Positions 9,115-18,909 of a stretch of 47,066 nucleotides of DNA are shown here, one piece after another. Origin of the DNA: Chitinophagaceae bacterium (GTDB lineage Bacteria > Bacteroidota > Bacteroidia > Chitinophagales > Chitinophagaceae); NCBI GenBank assembly GCA_017856545.1, contig JAFMEV010000003.1, positions 1 to 47,066 on the forward strand. The letters are read 5' to 3'. The translations under genes and the position numbers were made by a program. Within the stretch, counting starts at the first letter, position 1, and every line of letters begins with the position of its first letter. The notes under the pieces are model-generated. The model did not search any database. It saw only the letters and a program-made list of their open reading frames with translations, and was not told where the DNA came from.

Positions 9115-10398
9115 CTAGTACACTACCAACTCGTAAAAATCCTCTTCTTTTAGGTATTTATTGGCCAAATCCTGAAGCGCTTTTGGCTCTATTGTACGAA
9201 CTGTTTGAATGGTATTATAGAAATAATCCTCTGTTAACCCATTTAATATATAGGTCTTCCAACGTCCAATTATCTGGAATGGACCATCCAAATCCCCCAA
9301 TAAAGAACCTAACATATAATTCTTCACCAAGTCTAATTCGTCTTTCTCCACTAATTCTTCTCTTAAAATTTTCATCTCTTTATACACTTCATCAATAGTG
9401 GCTCTACAAACATCCTTACCAGCATCGGTGCTAATCATCCATGCACATTCTTGCATATGGTTTTGTAAATAACTATGTATACCATATGTATATCCTTTGT
9501 CTTCTCTGATATTGCTCATTAATCTAGATCCAAAAAATCCACCAAAAATATTATTCAATATTTGTGCACTGGCAAAATCAGGATGATGTCTATTGGGGAA
9601 ATGTCTAGCAATTCTAATAGAGCCTTGAACAGCACTTTCATCATTTACTACACTGTACTTTTTTTCTTTAGCAGCAATGATTGGATGATTAAAATCGGGG
9701 ATGGCTTTTGCATTCAAAGAAAGACTTCCAATATGTTTATTCAATAATTCAATGGTATTGGAAGGAAATTTTCCTGCCATAAAAATGACCAACTTCCCAT
9801 TCTTGTAAAATTGATTATAAAAGTTCACCAGGTCTTCTCTTGTCAACAAATTAAAATCTTTTTCGGTAGAGTATTTACCATATGGATGTTCTATACCAAA
9901 TAAATATTCATCAATTAATCTATTCGCAATAAAATCGCCTTTCTTCAAATTCAATGTAAGTCTCTGAATTTGATTCTTCTGGTAGATCTCTAATTCTTTT
10001 TCTGGGAATTGCGCATCCGTTATAAGTTCACTTACAGTTGGAATAACTTTTTCAAAATGTTTATTCAGACAATGTAAAGAAATCGTAGAGGTTTCGTTAT
10101 AACAGCTTCGATTTAAATAGGCTCCGTAAAATTCAAAAGCTTCATTAATCTCAAAAGCAGTTTTAGTAGATGTGCCATTTTTCAATAAAAAATTTGTTGC
10201 AGCTGCTACCCAATTTTTTTGCTCATAACTATTCCCAGCATAAAAAACCATGTCTAACATCATCACTTCCTGAGAGCCACCTTCAAAAGCATATACTTCC
10301 ACCTGATTGTCTAGACGGTAGTGTTGATAAGGTTTTAAACGAATATCAAAGTCAACAGCATCTTTTATAAAGGGTGCCTTATTTCTATTTAATGCCAT
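9115..10398 (-). CDS. M16 family peptidase-like protein, predicted catalytically inactive partner subunit
   Basis: M16 fold with C-terminal GGFFGSRLMSNIREDKGYTYGIHS but no HxxEH zinc motif in the N-terminal domain. Confidence 0.85.
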   Translation of the reverse strand: MALNRNKAPFIKDAVDFDIRLKPYQHYRLDNQVEVYAFEGGSQEVMMLDMVFYAGNSYEQKNWVAAATNFLLKNGTSTKTAFEINEAFEFYGAYLNRSCYNETSTISLHCLNKHFEKVIPTVSELITDAQFPEKELEIYQKNQIQRLTLNLKKGDFIANRLIDEYLFGIEHPYGKYSTEKDFNLLTREDLVNFYNQFYKNGKLVIFMAGKFPSNTIELLNKHIGSLSLNAKAIPDFNHPIIAAKEKKYSVVNDESAVQGSIRIARHFPNRHHPDFASAQILNNIFGGFFGSRLMSNIREDKGYTYGIHSYLQNHMQECAWMISTDAGKDVCRATIDEVYKEMKILREELVEKDELDLVKNYMLGSLLGDLDGPFQIIGRWKTYILNGLTEDYFYNTIQTVRTIEPKALQDLANKYLKEEDFYELVVY

Positions 10399-10401
10399 GA
10401 T

Positions 10402-11640
10402 TTATGATTTGCTATAGTAGTATAAAGTGTTTCGATTTTGCTCCGTAAAAATTGCTTGAGCAGTAGCTTGAATGATAGCAGGCGTTACCGCTTGGTATTT
10501 TTCTAATTCTGTATTCATTAACTGAGCATCCCCTAGTAATTCATAAAATGCTAAGCTATGTGCTCTGTTCATGATACTCATATCTTCAAAACAAATAATA
10601 CTCTCTGTTTTATTAATTACTTTCTGTACTTCTTTTTCTTCCAATAAATCATTGGTTAATTTAGCCACTTCGTCTAGTACTGCTTTTTCAGCAACAGACA
10701 TGCTGATCCCTTTAACTAGCTTTCCTTCAATCACCAATAAACCAGGATCAACGGTACCAAAATGATAACAATCGATGCTAGAGAAAATTTGTTTTTTCTT
10801 AATCAACTCTTCATACAATCTTGCACTTGCACCACCACCCAATACTTCTGTTATTAAATCTGTAGCATGATAACTTGCATCAAATCTTCCTCCCATATGC
10901 CATGTCATCATTAACATGTCCATAGGAACATCTGCACGCACATCTAATGATTTATTTTTTTCTTGTTTTGGCTCCACTGGTAAATTTCTGTGATAAGGCT
11001 TACCAGCTTCAATAGGGCCAAACCATTTTTCTGCCAATACTTTCACTTGATCCGTAGTGACATTCCCAGTAACCACAAGAATGGCATTATTAGGTCTATA
11101 AAATTGAAAGAAAAAATCTTTTACTTCTTGCATCGTTGCTTGCTCCACATGTTCTAAAGAAGCACCAATGGTCATCCATTGATAAGGATGTTGGGTATAT
11201 GCCAAATTGCGCATCTTGTGCCATGCGTCGCCATAAGGTTTATTGATATAATGTTCTTTAAACTCTTCGCATACCACTTTTCTTTGTACTTCTAAACTTT
11301 TCTCACTAAAAGCCAAAGAGAGCATTCTATCACTCTCTAACCAAAAAGCAGTTTCAATATTTTCTGCAGGTAATTGGCAATAGTAATTGGTTAAATCATT
11401 GGTGGTATAAGCATTGTTTTCACCTCCTGCTCTTTGCAAGGGTTCATCATATTCTGGGATATTCACACTACCTCCAAACATCAGATGTTCAAACAAGTGC
11501 GCAAAGCCAGTTTTGTGGGGGTTTTCATCCTTAGACCCCACATTATATAAAACATTTACTACGGCCATTGGCGTACTGGTATCTTGATGCACCAATACCT
11601 TCAATCCATTGTCTAATGTAAAACGATCAAATTGTATCAT
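10402..11640 (-). CDS. M16 family zinc metallopeptidase (catalytic subunit)
   Basis: NVGSKDENPHKTGFAHLFEHLMFGGS carries the HxxEH motif; GGGASARLYEEL. Confidence 0.93.
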   Translation of the reverse strand: MIQFDRFTLDNGLKVLVHQDTSTPMAVVNVLYNVGSKDENPHKTGFAHLFEHLMFGGSVNIPEYDEPLQRAGGENNAYTTNDLTNYYCQLPAENIETAFWLESDRMLSLAFSEKSLEVQRKVVCEEFKEHYINKPYGDAWHKMRNLAYTQHPYQWMTIGASLEHVEQATMQEVKDFFFQFYRPNNAILVVTGNVTTDQVKVLAEKWFGPIEAGKPYHRNLPVEPKQEKNKSLDVRADVPMDMLMMTWHMGGRFDASYHATDLITEVLGGGASARLYEELIKKKQIFSSIDCYHFGTVDPGLLVIEGKLVKGISMSVAEKAVLDEVAKLTNDLLEEKEVQKVINKTESIICFEDMSIMNRAHSLAFYELLGDAQLMNTELEKYQAVTPAIIQATAQAIFTEQNRNTLYYYSKS

Positions 11641-11681
11641 AGAAGGACAAAATTAGTCAAATCATTGTATACTAGATATAT

Positions 11682-11689
11682 TAACTTTG
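11682..11689 (+). promoter_or_regulatory. Putative -7 element TAACTTTG for mqnC
   Basis: TAnnTTTG match 20 bp upstream of the mqnC start. Confidence 0.45.
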
Positions 11690-11708
11690 CACTCTAATAT
11701 TAAAGGAT

Positions 11709-12833
11709 ATGCAATTGGATGTTTTATATCAAAAGGCCTTGAACTTTGAGTACTTGACAAAAGAAGAGGGAATGTTTTTATTTGAACATGCCCCATTAAC
11801 TGAGTTGACTTATGTAGCCAACGAGTTAAGAAAAAAACAAGTGCCTCATGGAAAAGTAACTTGGCAAATTGATAGAAATTTAAATACTACCAATGTTTGT
11901 ATTGCCAATTGTAAATTCTGTAATTTTTATAGAATACCAGGTCATCCAGAATCTTATATCACAGATATGGATACTTATCGCAAAAAAATTAAAGAGACCA
12001 TCGAATGGGGAGGTGATCAATTATTATTACAAGGTGGACATCATCCAGAATTAGGTTTAGATTTTTATGCAAATTTATTTAGACAAATTAAGTCTGAATT
12101 TCCAACGATTAAATTACACACATTAGGACCACCAGAAATTGCACATATCGCAAAATTAGGTGGACATACCCATACCCATGTTTTAAAAACATTACAAGAA
12201 GCAGGCATGGATTCCTTACCAGGTGCGGGCGCAGAGATTTTAGTAGATAGAGTTAGAAGATTGGTATCTAATGGCAAGTGTGGTGCAGATGAGTGGTTAG
12301 AAGTTATGGCTGCTGCGCATCAACTACATATCACATCAAGTGCAACAATGATGTTTGGTCATGTTGAAACTTTGGAAGAAAGATTTATACACTTAGTAAG
12401 AATCAGAGAAACACAAGATAGAAAACCAAAAGATGCTAAAGGATTCTTAGCATTCATCCCTTGGACCTTCCAAGATGTAGATACCTTATTGACTAAAATT
12501 AGAGGGGTACATAACCTTACTACTACAGAAGAGTATATCAGAATGATTGCCATTAGCAGAATCATGTTGCCAAATATTAAAAATATCCAGGCAAGCTGGT
12601 TAACAGTAGGAAAAGCTACCGCGCAGGTTTGCTTGGAAGCTGGTGCAAATGACTTTGGAAGTATCATGTTAGAAGAAAATGTAGTGAGCGCAGCGGGGGC
12701 ACCTCATAGATTTACCTATAAAACCATCCAAGAAGCCATCAAAGAAGCTGGTTTTGAGCCACAATTGAGAAATCAGCAGTATGAATGGAGAGAACTTCCT
12801 CAAAATATCCAAGAACAGGTAATTAATTACTAA
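11709..12833 (+). CDS. mqnC: Cyclic dehypoxanthinyl futalosine synthase (radical SAM, menaquinone futalosine pathway)
   Basis: NVCIANCKFCNFYR radical-SAM CxxxCxxC; GGDQLLLQGGHHPELGLDFYANLF; SSATMMFGHVETLEERF. Confidence 0.92.
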   Translation: MQLDVLYQKALNFEYLTKEEGMFLFEHAPLTELTYVANELRKKQVPHGKVTWQIDRNLNTTNVCIANCKFCNFYRIPGHPESYITDMDTYRKKIKETIEWGGDQLLLQGGHHPELGLDFYANLFRQIKSEFPTIKLHTLGPPEIAHIAKLGGHTHTHVLKTLQEAGMDSLPGAGAEILVDRVRRLVSNGKCGADEWLEVMAAAHQLHITSSATMMFGHVETLEERFIHLVRIRETQDRKPKDAKGFLAFIPWTFQDVDTLLTKIRGVHNLTTTEEYIRMIAISRIMLPNIKNIQASWLTVGKATAQVCLEAGANDFGSIMLEENVVSAAGAPHRFTYKTIQEAIKEAGFEPQLRNQQYEWRELPQNIQEQVINY

Positions 12834-12893
12834 TTCACTGTAACATATTGGAGCTGGAAGCGTTCTATTAACAAAACATCCTTATTTCTAGGC

Positions 12894-13385
12894 ATGACCG
12901 ATATAGCTTACAATAATGCAGTGGACCAATACGCAGACGGCGTCTACCGTTTTATTGTCAAAAATATCCAACATGAAGAGGATGCAAGGGATATCGTCCA
13001 AACGGCTTTTGAAAAACTTTGGATCAATAGAGATACAGTAGACCCTGTAAAAGTAAAGTCCTATTTATTTACCATTGCCTATCATCAAATGATAGATCAT
13101 ATCCGTAAGGTAAAAAAATATACTGTGACAGATATTTACGAGACTAGTTCTATAGATCCAGTATATCAACCTCAGCACGAATTAAGACAAACTATATTAA
13201 AAGCGATAAACGAATTAAACCCCACACAAAAGAGTTTGATTCTTTTAAAAGATTACGAAGGATATAATTATCAAGAGATAGGTGAAATAATGAACTTAAG
13301 TGAAAGTCAAGTAAAAGTATATATACATAGAGCTAGACTACAATTAAAAGAAAAATTAAGTCACTTACAAAAAGCAAGCGCTTAA
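12894..13385 (+). CDS. ECF-type RNA polymerase sigma-70 factor
   Basis: EEDARDIVQTAFEKLWINRD (region 2) and NYQEIGEIMNLSESQVKVYIHRARLQLKEKL (region 4). Confidence 0.93.
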   Translation: MTDIAYNNAVDQYADGVYRFIVKNIQHEEDARDIVQTAFEKLWINRDTVDPVKVKSYLFTIAYHQMIDHIRKVKKYTVTDIYETSSIDPVYQPQHELRQTILKAINELNPTQKSLILLKDYEGYNYQEIGEIMNLSESQVKVYIHRARLQLKEKLSHLQKASA

Positions 13386-14228
13386 ATGGAATTGAATCAA
13401 GATAACTACGAAAATTATTTATTGTTGTATATCGACAATGAATTATCTGCTTCTGAAAAAGCAGCAGTAGAGTTATTGCTTGCATCCAATCCAAAACTGG
13501 CTCAAACACTAAAAGCATTACAAGCTGTTCAATTGAAGCCTGAATTTGTTGAATTTTCAGATAAATCAAGTTTATACAGATTTGATGAAATGAATGCATC
13601 ATTAGATCCGGCATTTAAAAAGACTTTGTATAAAAGCAGTTTGAAAAGTGCCAAGTTAATAGATATTAAAAAAATATATTGGGCAACGGGTTCAATTGCT
13701 GCAATTGCAATTAGCATATTCTTTGGCGTAAAAACTTTAGTGAATCAGCCGCAACTCCAACAACCCCAATTAGTAGCTTCTATCGCGCCAATAAAAAACA
13801 ATATACCTAACAAGTCAGTAAGTATTTTAAAACCTATTGAAAAAACACTTAGTACAACCGATAATCAACTGAATAACCAACCACAAATTATCGCTCAGCC
13901 TAATCAAGTCATTGCCGATGCAACACTGCCAATCATCGCTAGTGTTACAAACAATGATCAGCCTATCTTATCTAAAGAAACTTTGAATGCTGATCAAACA
14001 GCAACCATGGTGGAATCCAGCTCAATTACTGCTGATAATACCACAATGAATAGTACTATTTCGGTGGAGCAAAAAATAGAAAAAGAAATTTTTGAAGAAA
14101 TTAATACCGAAGACAATGATCGTGTTATATATATTAGTAATATTGAATTAGACGGTGATAAGTTTAGAGGAATTACTAGAAGACTAAACGCCCTATTTAA
14201 AAGAAATAAATCAGAGAAAAATAAATAA
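13386..14228 (+). CDS. Putative anti-sigma factor-like single-pass membrane protein
   Basis: Directly abuts the sigma gene; N-terminal cytoplasmic-like domain NYLLLYIDNELSASEKAAVELLLASNPKL, one TM segment IYWATGSIAAIAISIFFGVKTLV, low-complexity C-terminal region. Confidence 0.65.
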   Translation: MELNQDNYENYLLLYIDNELSASEKAAVELLLASNPKLAQTLKALQAVQLKPEFVEFSDKSSLYRFDEMNASLDPAFKKTLYKSSLKSAKLIDIKKIYWATGSIAAIAISIFFGVKTLVNQPQLQQPQLVASIAPIKNNIPNKSVSILKPIEKTLSTTDNQLNNQPQIIAQPNQVIADATLPIIASVTNNDQPILSKETLNADQTATMVESSSITADNTTMNSTISVEQKIEKEIFEEINTEDNDRVIYISNIELDGDKFRGITRRLNALFKRNKSEKNK

Positions 14229-14234
14229 AGTAGT

Positions 14235-15089
14235 ATGAAAAAATTAATCTTGCCATTTTTAAGCATTTTAATATCAAGCAGCTTATTGGCTCAAAAAGAC
14301 ACATTGGTTGCTATGAATCAAGATACCATTAAAATAGGTAGTTTTTTGATCATTAAATCTCAGGACCAAAGTGCGAAAAAAGATTGGCAAACAATGATTG
14401 ATAGAGGTGATTTCAGAAATACCCAAATCAAAATTGAAAGAATCAAAACAAGAAAAAAAGAAGTGAATACAAAATGGTTCACTTTAGACATTGGTTTTGC
14501 TAATTATTTGGATGCAACAAGTTATAAATGGCAACCTCAGTTTACCAATCCTGCAGTTGGTCCAGTCTTAACTGCAAAAAGCTTTCAATTGAACAATGGT
14601 AAATCAAGCAATGTGAACTTGTGGATTGTACAACAAAAATACCAACTAAAAGAAAATTGGTACGTAAAGTATGGTTTAAGTATGAATATGTATAATTTCA
14701 GATTTGAACAACCCATTAGTTTTAGAAATACTGGCCCATCTTATGTTTATTTAGATAGTAAAACATTTAAAAAAGATAAATTATATACCAGTTATTTAAC
14801 AGTGCCGATTTTATTAAACTACAGCTCACCTAAAAAAGGGTTCAATATTGGCGGTGGATTAAGTGTAGGCTACTTAATGAATTCAAAAAACAAGCAAATT
14901 GACGGTAAAAAACAAAAGTATAATGGCAATTTCAACTTGAACGATTTTCAAGTGGCTGGTATAGGTGAGTTAGGTATTGGCAATATCAAATTATATACTT
15001 CTGTAAGCTTAACAAACTTATACGATAGCAAGTTGTCAAAACAATTTAATTACCCATTTGCAATAGGCCTTCGTTTTGGTAAATTCTAG
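14235..15089 (+). CDS. Exported beta-barrel-like protein of unknown function (paralog A)
   Basis: Signal peptide; C-terminal YPFAIGLRFGKF; shares architecture with the next gene. Confidence 0.65.
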   Translation: MKKLILPFLSILISSSLLAQKDTLVAMNQDTIKIGSFLIIKSQDQSAKKDWQTMIDRGDFRNTQIKIERIKTRKKEVNTKWFTLDIGFANYLDATSYKWQPQFTNPAVGPVLTAKSFQLNNGKSSNVNLWIVQQKYQLKENWYVKYGLSMNMYNFRFEQPISFRNTGPSYVYLDSKTFKKDKLYTSYLTVPILLNYSSPKKGFNIGGGLSVGYLMNSKNKQIDGKKQKYNGNFNLNDFQVAGIGELGIGNIKLYTSVSLTNLYDSKLSKQFNYPFAIGLRFGKF

Positions 15090-15111
15090 TATCCAACAAT
15101 TGAATTAAAAA

Positions 15112-15921
15112 ATGAAAAAATACTTCCTCCTAATTAATACATTTCTAATTTTTGCGACAGCTTATTCGCAAGACACTATAAGAGTAGGCAATTTGGTAAT
15201 CGTGAAGCGCGCAAACGATAGTGTTAGAGAAGCAAGATATACTCCTAGAAAGAAGGCAAATGTTAGTTTTACAAAAACTAGAAAGTTCAATAATATTGAT
15301 AATAGGACAAGTTATTTTGATTTGGACCTTGGTTTTGCCAATTATATAGACAACTCGCCTTCAGCAGATCGATTCCCAAATTTATATTCAGGTAGTTTGG
15401 AGCTCAATCATTTAAAATCAACCAATGTGAATCTTTGGTTTGCACAACAAAGAGTGAAGCTCATCAAAAATTTTGCAAGCTTGCAATATGGTGTAGGATT
15501 AGAGATGTTCAATTTTAGATTTGAACAAAATATTAGTTTCAGAGATGATGTGATCAATAAAGTGAAATTTGATAACATCAATTTTAGTAAAAATAAATTG
15601 TTCGTAAACTACCTAACCGTACCAGTGAAGGTTAATATTAATTTAACACCTGGCGCAAGAAGACCATTACATGCAAGTCTTGGTATGTCGGCAGGTTATT
15701 TATTAAAAGCCAGAAATAAGCAAATCAGTACCGAAAGAGGAAAAGAAAAGTACAACGGCACATTTAATTTAAATAACTGGAGAATAGCCACTATTGGAGA
15801 ATTAGGTTTTGGAGACTTTACTTTATATGGATCCTACAGTCGAACCAACTTGTTCAATGATGAACAAAATGCTTTTCAATTGAACCCAATAGCTATTGGC
15901 ATTAAACTAAGTGACCTTTAG
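15112..15921 (+). CDS. Exported beta-barrel-like protein of unknown function (paralog B)
   Basis: Signal peptide; shared blocks with paralog A: DTI(R/K)(V/I)G, SSNVNLW/STNVNLWF, MxNFRFEQxISFR, LTVPxxxN, KYNG(N/T)FNLN. Confidence 0.65.
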   Translation: MKKYFLLINTFLIFATAYSQDTIRVGNLVIVKRANDSVREARYTPRKKANVSFTKTRKFNNIDNRTSYFDLDLGFANYIDNSPSADRFPNLYSGSLELNHLKSTNVNLWFAQQRVKLIKNFASLQYGVGLEMFNFRFEQNISFRDDVINKVKFDNINFSKNKLFVNYLTVPVKVNINLTPGARRPLHASLGMSAGYLLKARNKQISTERGKEKYNGTFNLNNWRIATIGELGFGDFTLYGSYSRTNLFNDEQNAFQLNPIAIGIKLSDL

Positions 15922-15928
15922 TATAAGC

Positions 15929-17200
15929 TTAGATTAAATCCTGTCCACCAAAATAAGGCTTCAACACTTCTGGTAAAGCAATTCCATTCGCGGTTTGATA
16001 GTTTTCTACAATGGCTGCAAAAATTCTTGGTAAAGCCAGTGAACTTCCATTCAAAGAATGCGTGAAATGAATTTTACCATTGGCATCTTTAAACCTACAT
16101 TTCATTCTATAGGTTTGGTAGTTCATGAAATTAGAAACGCTACTTACTTCCAACCATTTTTCTTGAGCTGCACTATATACTTCAAAGTCGTATGTAATAG
16201 CAGAAGCGAATCCCATATCACCACCACATAATCTTAAAATTCTATAAGGCAATCCAAGACTCACCAAAAGTTTTTCAACATGTGCCACCATCTCTTCTAA
16301 AACAGTTTCACTTTTCTCTGGATGTACAATTTGTATAATCTCTACTTTTTCAAATTGATGTACTCTATTTAAACCTCTTACTTCTTTACCAAAACTTCCC
16401 GCTTCTCTTCTAAAACAAGGAGAGTATGCAGTCATCATCACCGGTAAATCTGTTTCTTTTAATATAGTATCACGAAACACATTGGTAACAGGCACTTCAG
16501 CAGTAGGAATCAAATAAAAATCATCTTCCGTAGCGTGGTACATTTGACCTTCTTTATCGGGTAACTGACCTGTTGCAAAAGCAGAAGCTGCATTCACCAT
16601 AAAGGGTGGTAGGTATTCTGTATAACCTGCAGCCGTATTAAAATCTAAAAAATATTGCACCAATGCTCTTTGAAATTTAGCGCCTTTGCCAATATATAAA
16701 GGGAAACCACTACCAGTGATTTTAGCCCCTGTTTCAAAATCAACCAAATTGTATTGCTTGATCAAATCCCAATGCGCTTTAGCACCATCAACCAATTTTG
16801 GAACTACCCCTCCCGTTCTTACAACTTCATTTTCTTCTGGCGTTTTCCCAATAGGCACTAAAGGATGGGGTAAATTAGGAAGTTGTACAATAGTTTGTTG
16901 TAAGCTTGCCTCAACCTCAGTCATCTTGGTTTTCAATGGATCCAACTGTGCTTTCCATCCTGCTACTTCTTGTTTGATGGCTTCTGCCTTGTCTTTCTCT
17001 CCCTTAGCCATCAAAGCTCCAATCTCTTTGGAAGCCGCGTTTACCTTAGACTGTAAATCATCAAAACCTGCTTGTAAAGCCTTTCTTTCGTCGTCTAAAG
17101 CAATCACCGTATCTACCAAACCAAGCTGAGGAAAATGTTTTACCCCTAAACGTTGTTTGGCTAAATCGGTGTTTTCACGCAAATAACTAACCTGTAACAT
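15929..17200 (-). CDS. serS: Seryl-tRNA synthetase
   Basis: MLQVSYLRENTDLAKQRL…TAEVPVTNVFRDTIL…CFRREAGSFGKEVRGLNRVHQFEKVEI…NFMNYQTYRMKCRFKD; start at MLQVSYL. Confidence 0.96.
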   Translation of the reverse strand: MLQVSYLRENTDLAKQRLGVKHFPQLGLVDTVIALDDERKALQAGFDDLQSKVNAASKEIGALMAKGEKDKAEAIKQEVAGWKAQLDPLKTKMTEVEASLQQTIVQLPNLPHPLVPIGKTPEENEVVRTGGVVPKLVDGAKAHWDLIKQYNLVDFETGAKITGSGFPLYIGKGAKFQRALVQYFLDFNTAAGYTEYLPPFMVNAASAFATGQLPDKEGQMYHATEDDFYLIPTAEVPVTNVFRDTILKETDLPVMMTAYSPCFRREAGSFGKEVRGLNRVHQFEKVEIIQIVHPEKSETVLEEMVAHVEKLLVSLGLPYRILRLCGGDMGFASAITYDFEVYSAAQEKWLEVSSVSNFMNYQTYRMKCRFKDANGKIHFTHSLNGSSLALPRIFAAIVENYQTANGIALPEVLKPYFGGQDLI

Positions 17201-17256
17201 GATAAAAATATTTCGGCAAAGATAATCAAACCATTTTACAACCCTAAGATATACCC

Positions 17257-17264
17257 TACCTTTG
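17257..17264 (+). promoter_or_regulatory. Putative -7 element TACCTTTG upstream of the 115-aa ORF
   Basis: TAnnTTTG match 22 bp upstream of the ATG, in the serS divergent intergenic region. Confidence 0.4.
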
Positions 17265-17286
17265 CCAAATAAATAGAAAAAGGGAC

Positions 17287-17634
17287 ATGGCAAGCATAGC
17301 AGATGATTTTCAGTCAAGATGGTGGGAATTGGAGCGAAAACTAATGGAGCGATTTGGCAAAAAACCAGATGTTGAAGCGATTTTGTTTTTAATAGGATTG
17401 CAAGAAATTGGCTTATCGCAAGAAAAAATAAGCAAAGAGCAAAAGCAAGACTTGATGCATGTTGCCATATGTACCATACTATCCAGCAGTGGATATTATA
17501 TAGTAGAGGGCAAGGACCAAGAGGGATGGCCTCATTTCAAACAGCTTAAAAACCTACCTATAATGAATATGATAGAGCAGGAAGCCTTTTTGAAAGACCA
17601 TATTTTACTCTATTTTGATAACAATCAGTTCTAG
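17287..17634 (+). CDS. Conserved-looking hypothetical protein, 115 aa
   Basis: Complete ORF filling the serS-gcvH gap with its own -7 element; no family recognised. Confidence 0.7.
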   Translation: MASIADDFQSRWWELERKLMERFGKKPDVEAILFLIGLQEIGLSQEKISKEQKQDLMHVAICTILSSSGYYIVEGKDQEGWPHFKQLKNLPIMNMIEQEAFLKDHILLYFDNNQF

Positions 17635-17689
17635 TAGATTGTTTTTTCAGTGATTTTTACCAATCTTTGCAACAATAAATAAAAAGCAT

Positions 17690-18067
17690 ATGCAATTTCC
17701 AGCTGAATTACGTTACACAAAAGATCACGAGTGGATTAAATTAGAAGGCAATACTGCCACTATTGGTATTACAGAATTCGCTCAATCTGAATTAGGAGAC
17801 ATCGTATACATTGATATCAATACAGTAGGATCTAGTTTATCAGCTGAAGCTGTTTTTGGTACTGTAGAAGCGGTGAAAACAGTGAGTGATTTATTCATAC
17901 CAGTTGCAGGAACAGTTACTGAAGTAAATCCAGCATTAGCAGCACAACCAGAATTAGTGAATACAGACCCATATGGAGCAGGATGGATGGTGAAAGTAAC
18001 AGTAAATAATCCAGCAGATGTAGAAGCTTTATTATCAAGCGAAGCATATGCGCAGTTGGTTCACTAA
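17690..18067 (+). CDS. gcvH: Glycine cleavage system H protein
   Basis: [38 protein letters not shown]…[19 protein letters not shown] (lipoyl-lysine motif). Confidence 0.97.
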   Translation: MQFPAELRYTKDHEWIKLEGNTATIGITEFAQSELGDIVYIDINTVGSSLSAEAVFGTVEAVKTVSDLFIPVAGTVTEVNPALAAQPELVNTDPYGAGWMVKVTVNNPADVEALLSSEAYAQLVH

Positions 18068-18076
18068 ACCAGCCCA

Positions 18077-18445
18077 ATGAAAAAAATAAGTAGTCTTTGG
18101 CTGATAGCCGAAATCATCTTTATTTTTTACATGTTAAGTTTACCCGGTAGTAATCTTCCAAATGTAGATTACTGGGGACAAGATAAAATCATCCATATTA
18201 TTTTGTTTGGCTCTTTAATGTATGCAGCATTATTTCATTTTGATCAAATGGATAATAGCTTTGTAAAAACAACCAGAGCTAGAGCACTTACGATGATAGT
18301 ATGTATATTGTATGGCATTGGGATGGAATTTTATCAAAAATATTTTGTGCCTTCTAGAGGCTTCGAAGTGTCGGATATGTTGGCTGATGCAGCAGGCGTA
18401 ATCATAAGCTTGCCTTTATATCAAAAAATAAAGCTTCGTAAATAG
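18077..18445 (+). CDS. VanZ-like family membrane protein
   Basis: YWGQDKIIHIILFGSLMYAAL…GIGMEFYQKYFVPSRGFEVSDMLADAAGVIIS. Confidence 0.8.
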   Translation: MKKISSLWLIAEIIFIFYMLSLPGSNLPNVDYWGQDKIIHIILFGSLMYAALFHFDQMDNSFVKTTRARALTMIVCILYGIGMEFYQKYFVPSRGFEVSDMLADAAGVIISLPLYQKIKLRK

Positions 18446-18446
18446 T

Positions 18447-18902
18447 ATGGGAATAGAAAAAGATATACAGCAAACCAATTTCAGAAATGAGTACCAAAAG
18501 TTGGGTATCAATATTATGTATACTGCCAATTGGTTAAATGAAAAAATTGCTGGCATACTTTCCCAAGAAGATATCACACAACAACAATACAATATTTTAA
18601 GAATATTGCGCGGTGCAGATAAGCCACTTAGTACATTGCAAATAAGAGCACGCATGTTGGATAAAATGAGTGATACAAGTAGAATTGTAGACAGATTAGT
18701 AGCAAAAGAATTGGTTGAAAAAAACACTTGCCCTACTGATAAAAGATTGGTTGATGTAGTACTCTCGAAAAAAGGTTTTGTCATTCTAGAAAAATTAGAT
18801 CAACTGAATCATCATTTAGACGCACTAATGAAAGGTATTAGCGAAAAAGATGCCATTACAATGAATCAATTATTAGATCAATTACGTGAAGTTTCAAAAT
18901 AA
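18447..18902 (+). CDS. MarR family transcriptional regulator
   Basis: ITQQQYNILRILRGADKPLSTLQIRARMLDKMSDTSRIVDRLVAKELVEKNTCPTDKRLVDVVLSKKG wHTH. Confidence 0.9.
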   Translation: MGIEKDIQQTNFRNEYQKLGINIMYTANWLNEKIAGILSQEDITQQQYNILRILRGADKPLSTLQIRARMLDKMSDTSRIVDRLVAKELVEKNTCPTDKRLVDVVLSKKGFVILEKLDQLNHHLDALMKGISEKDAITMNQLLDQLREVSK

Positions 18903-18909
18903 ACCCATT

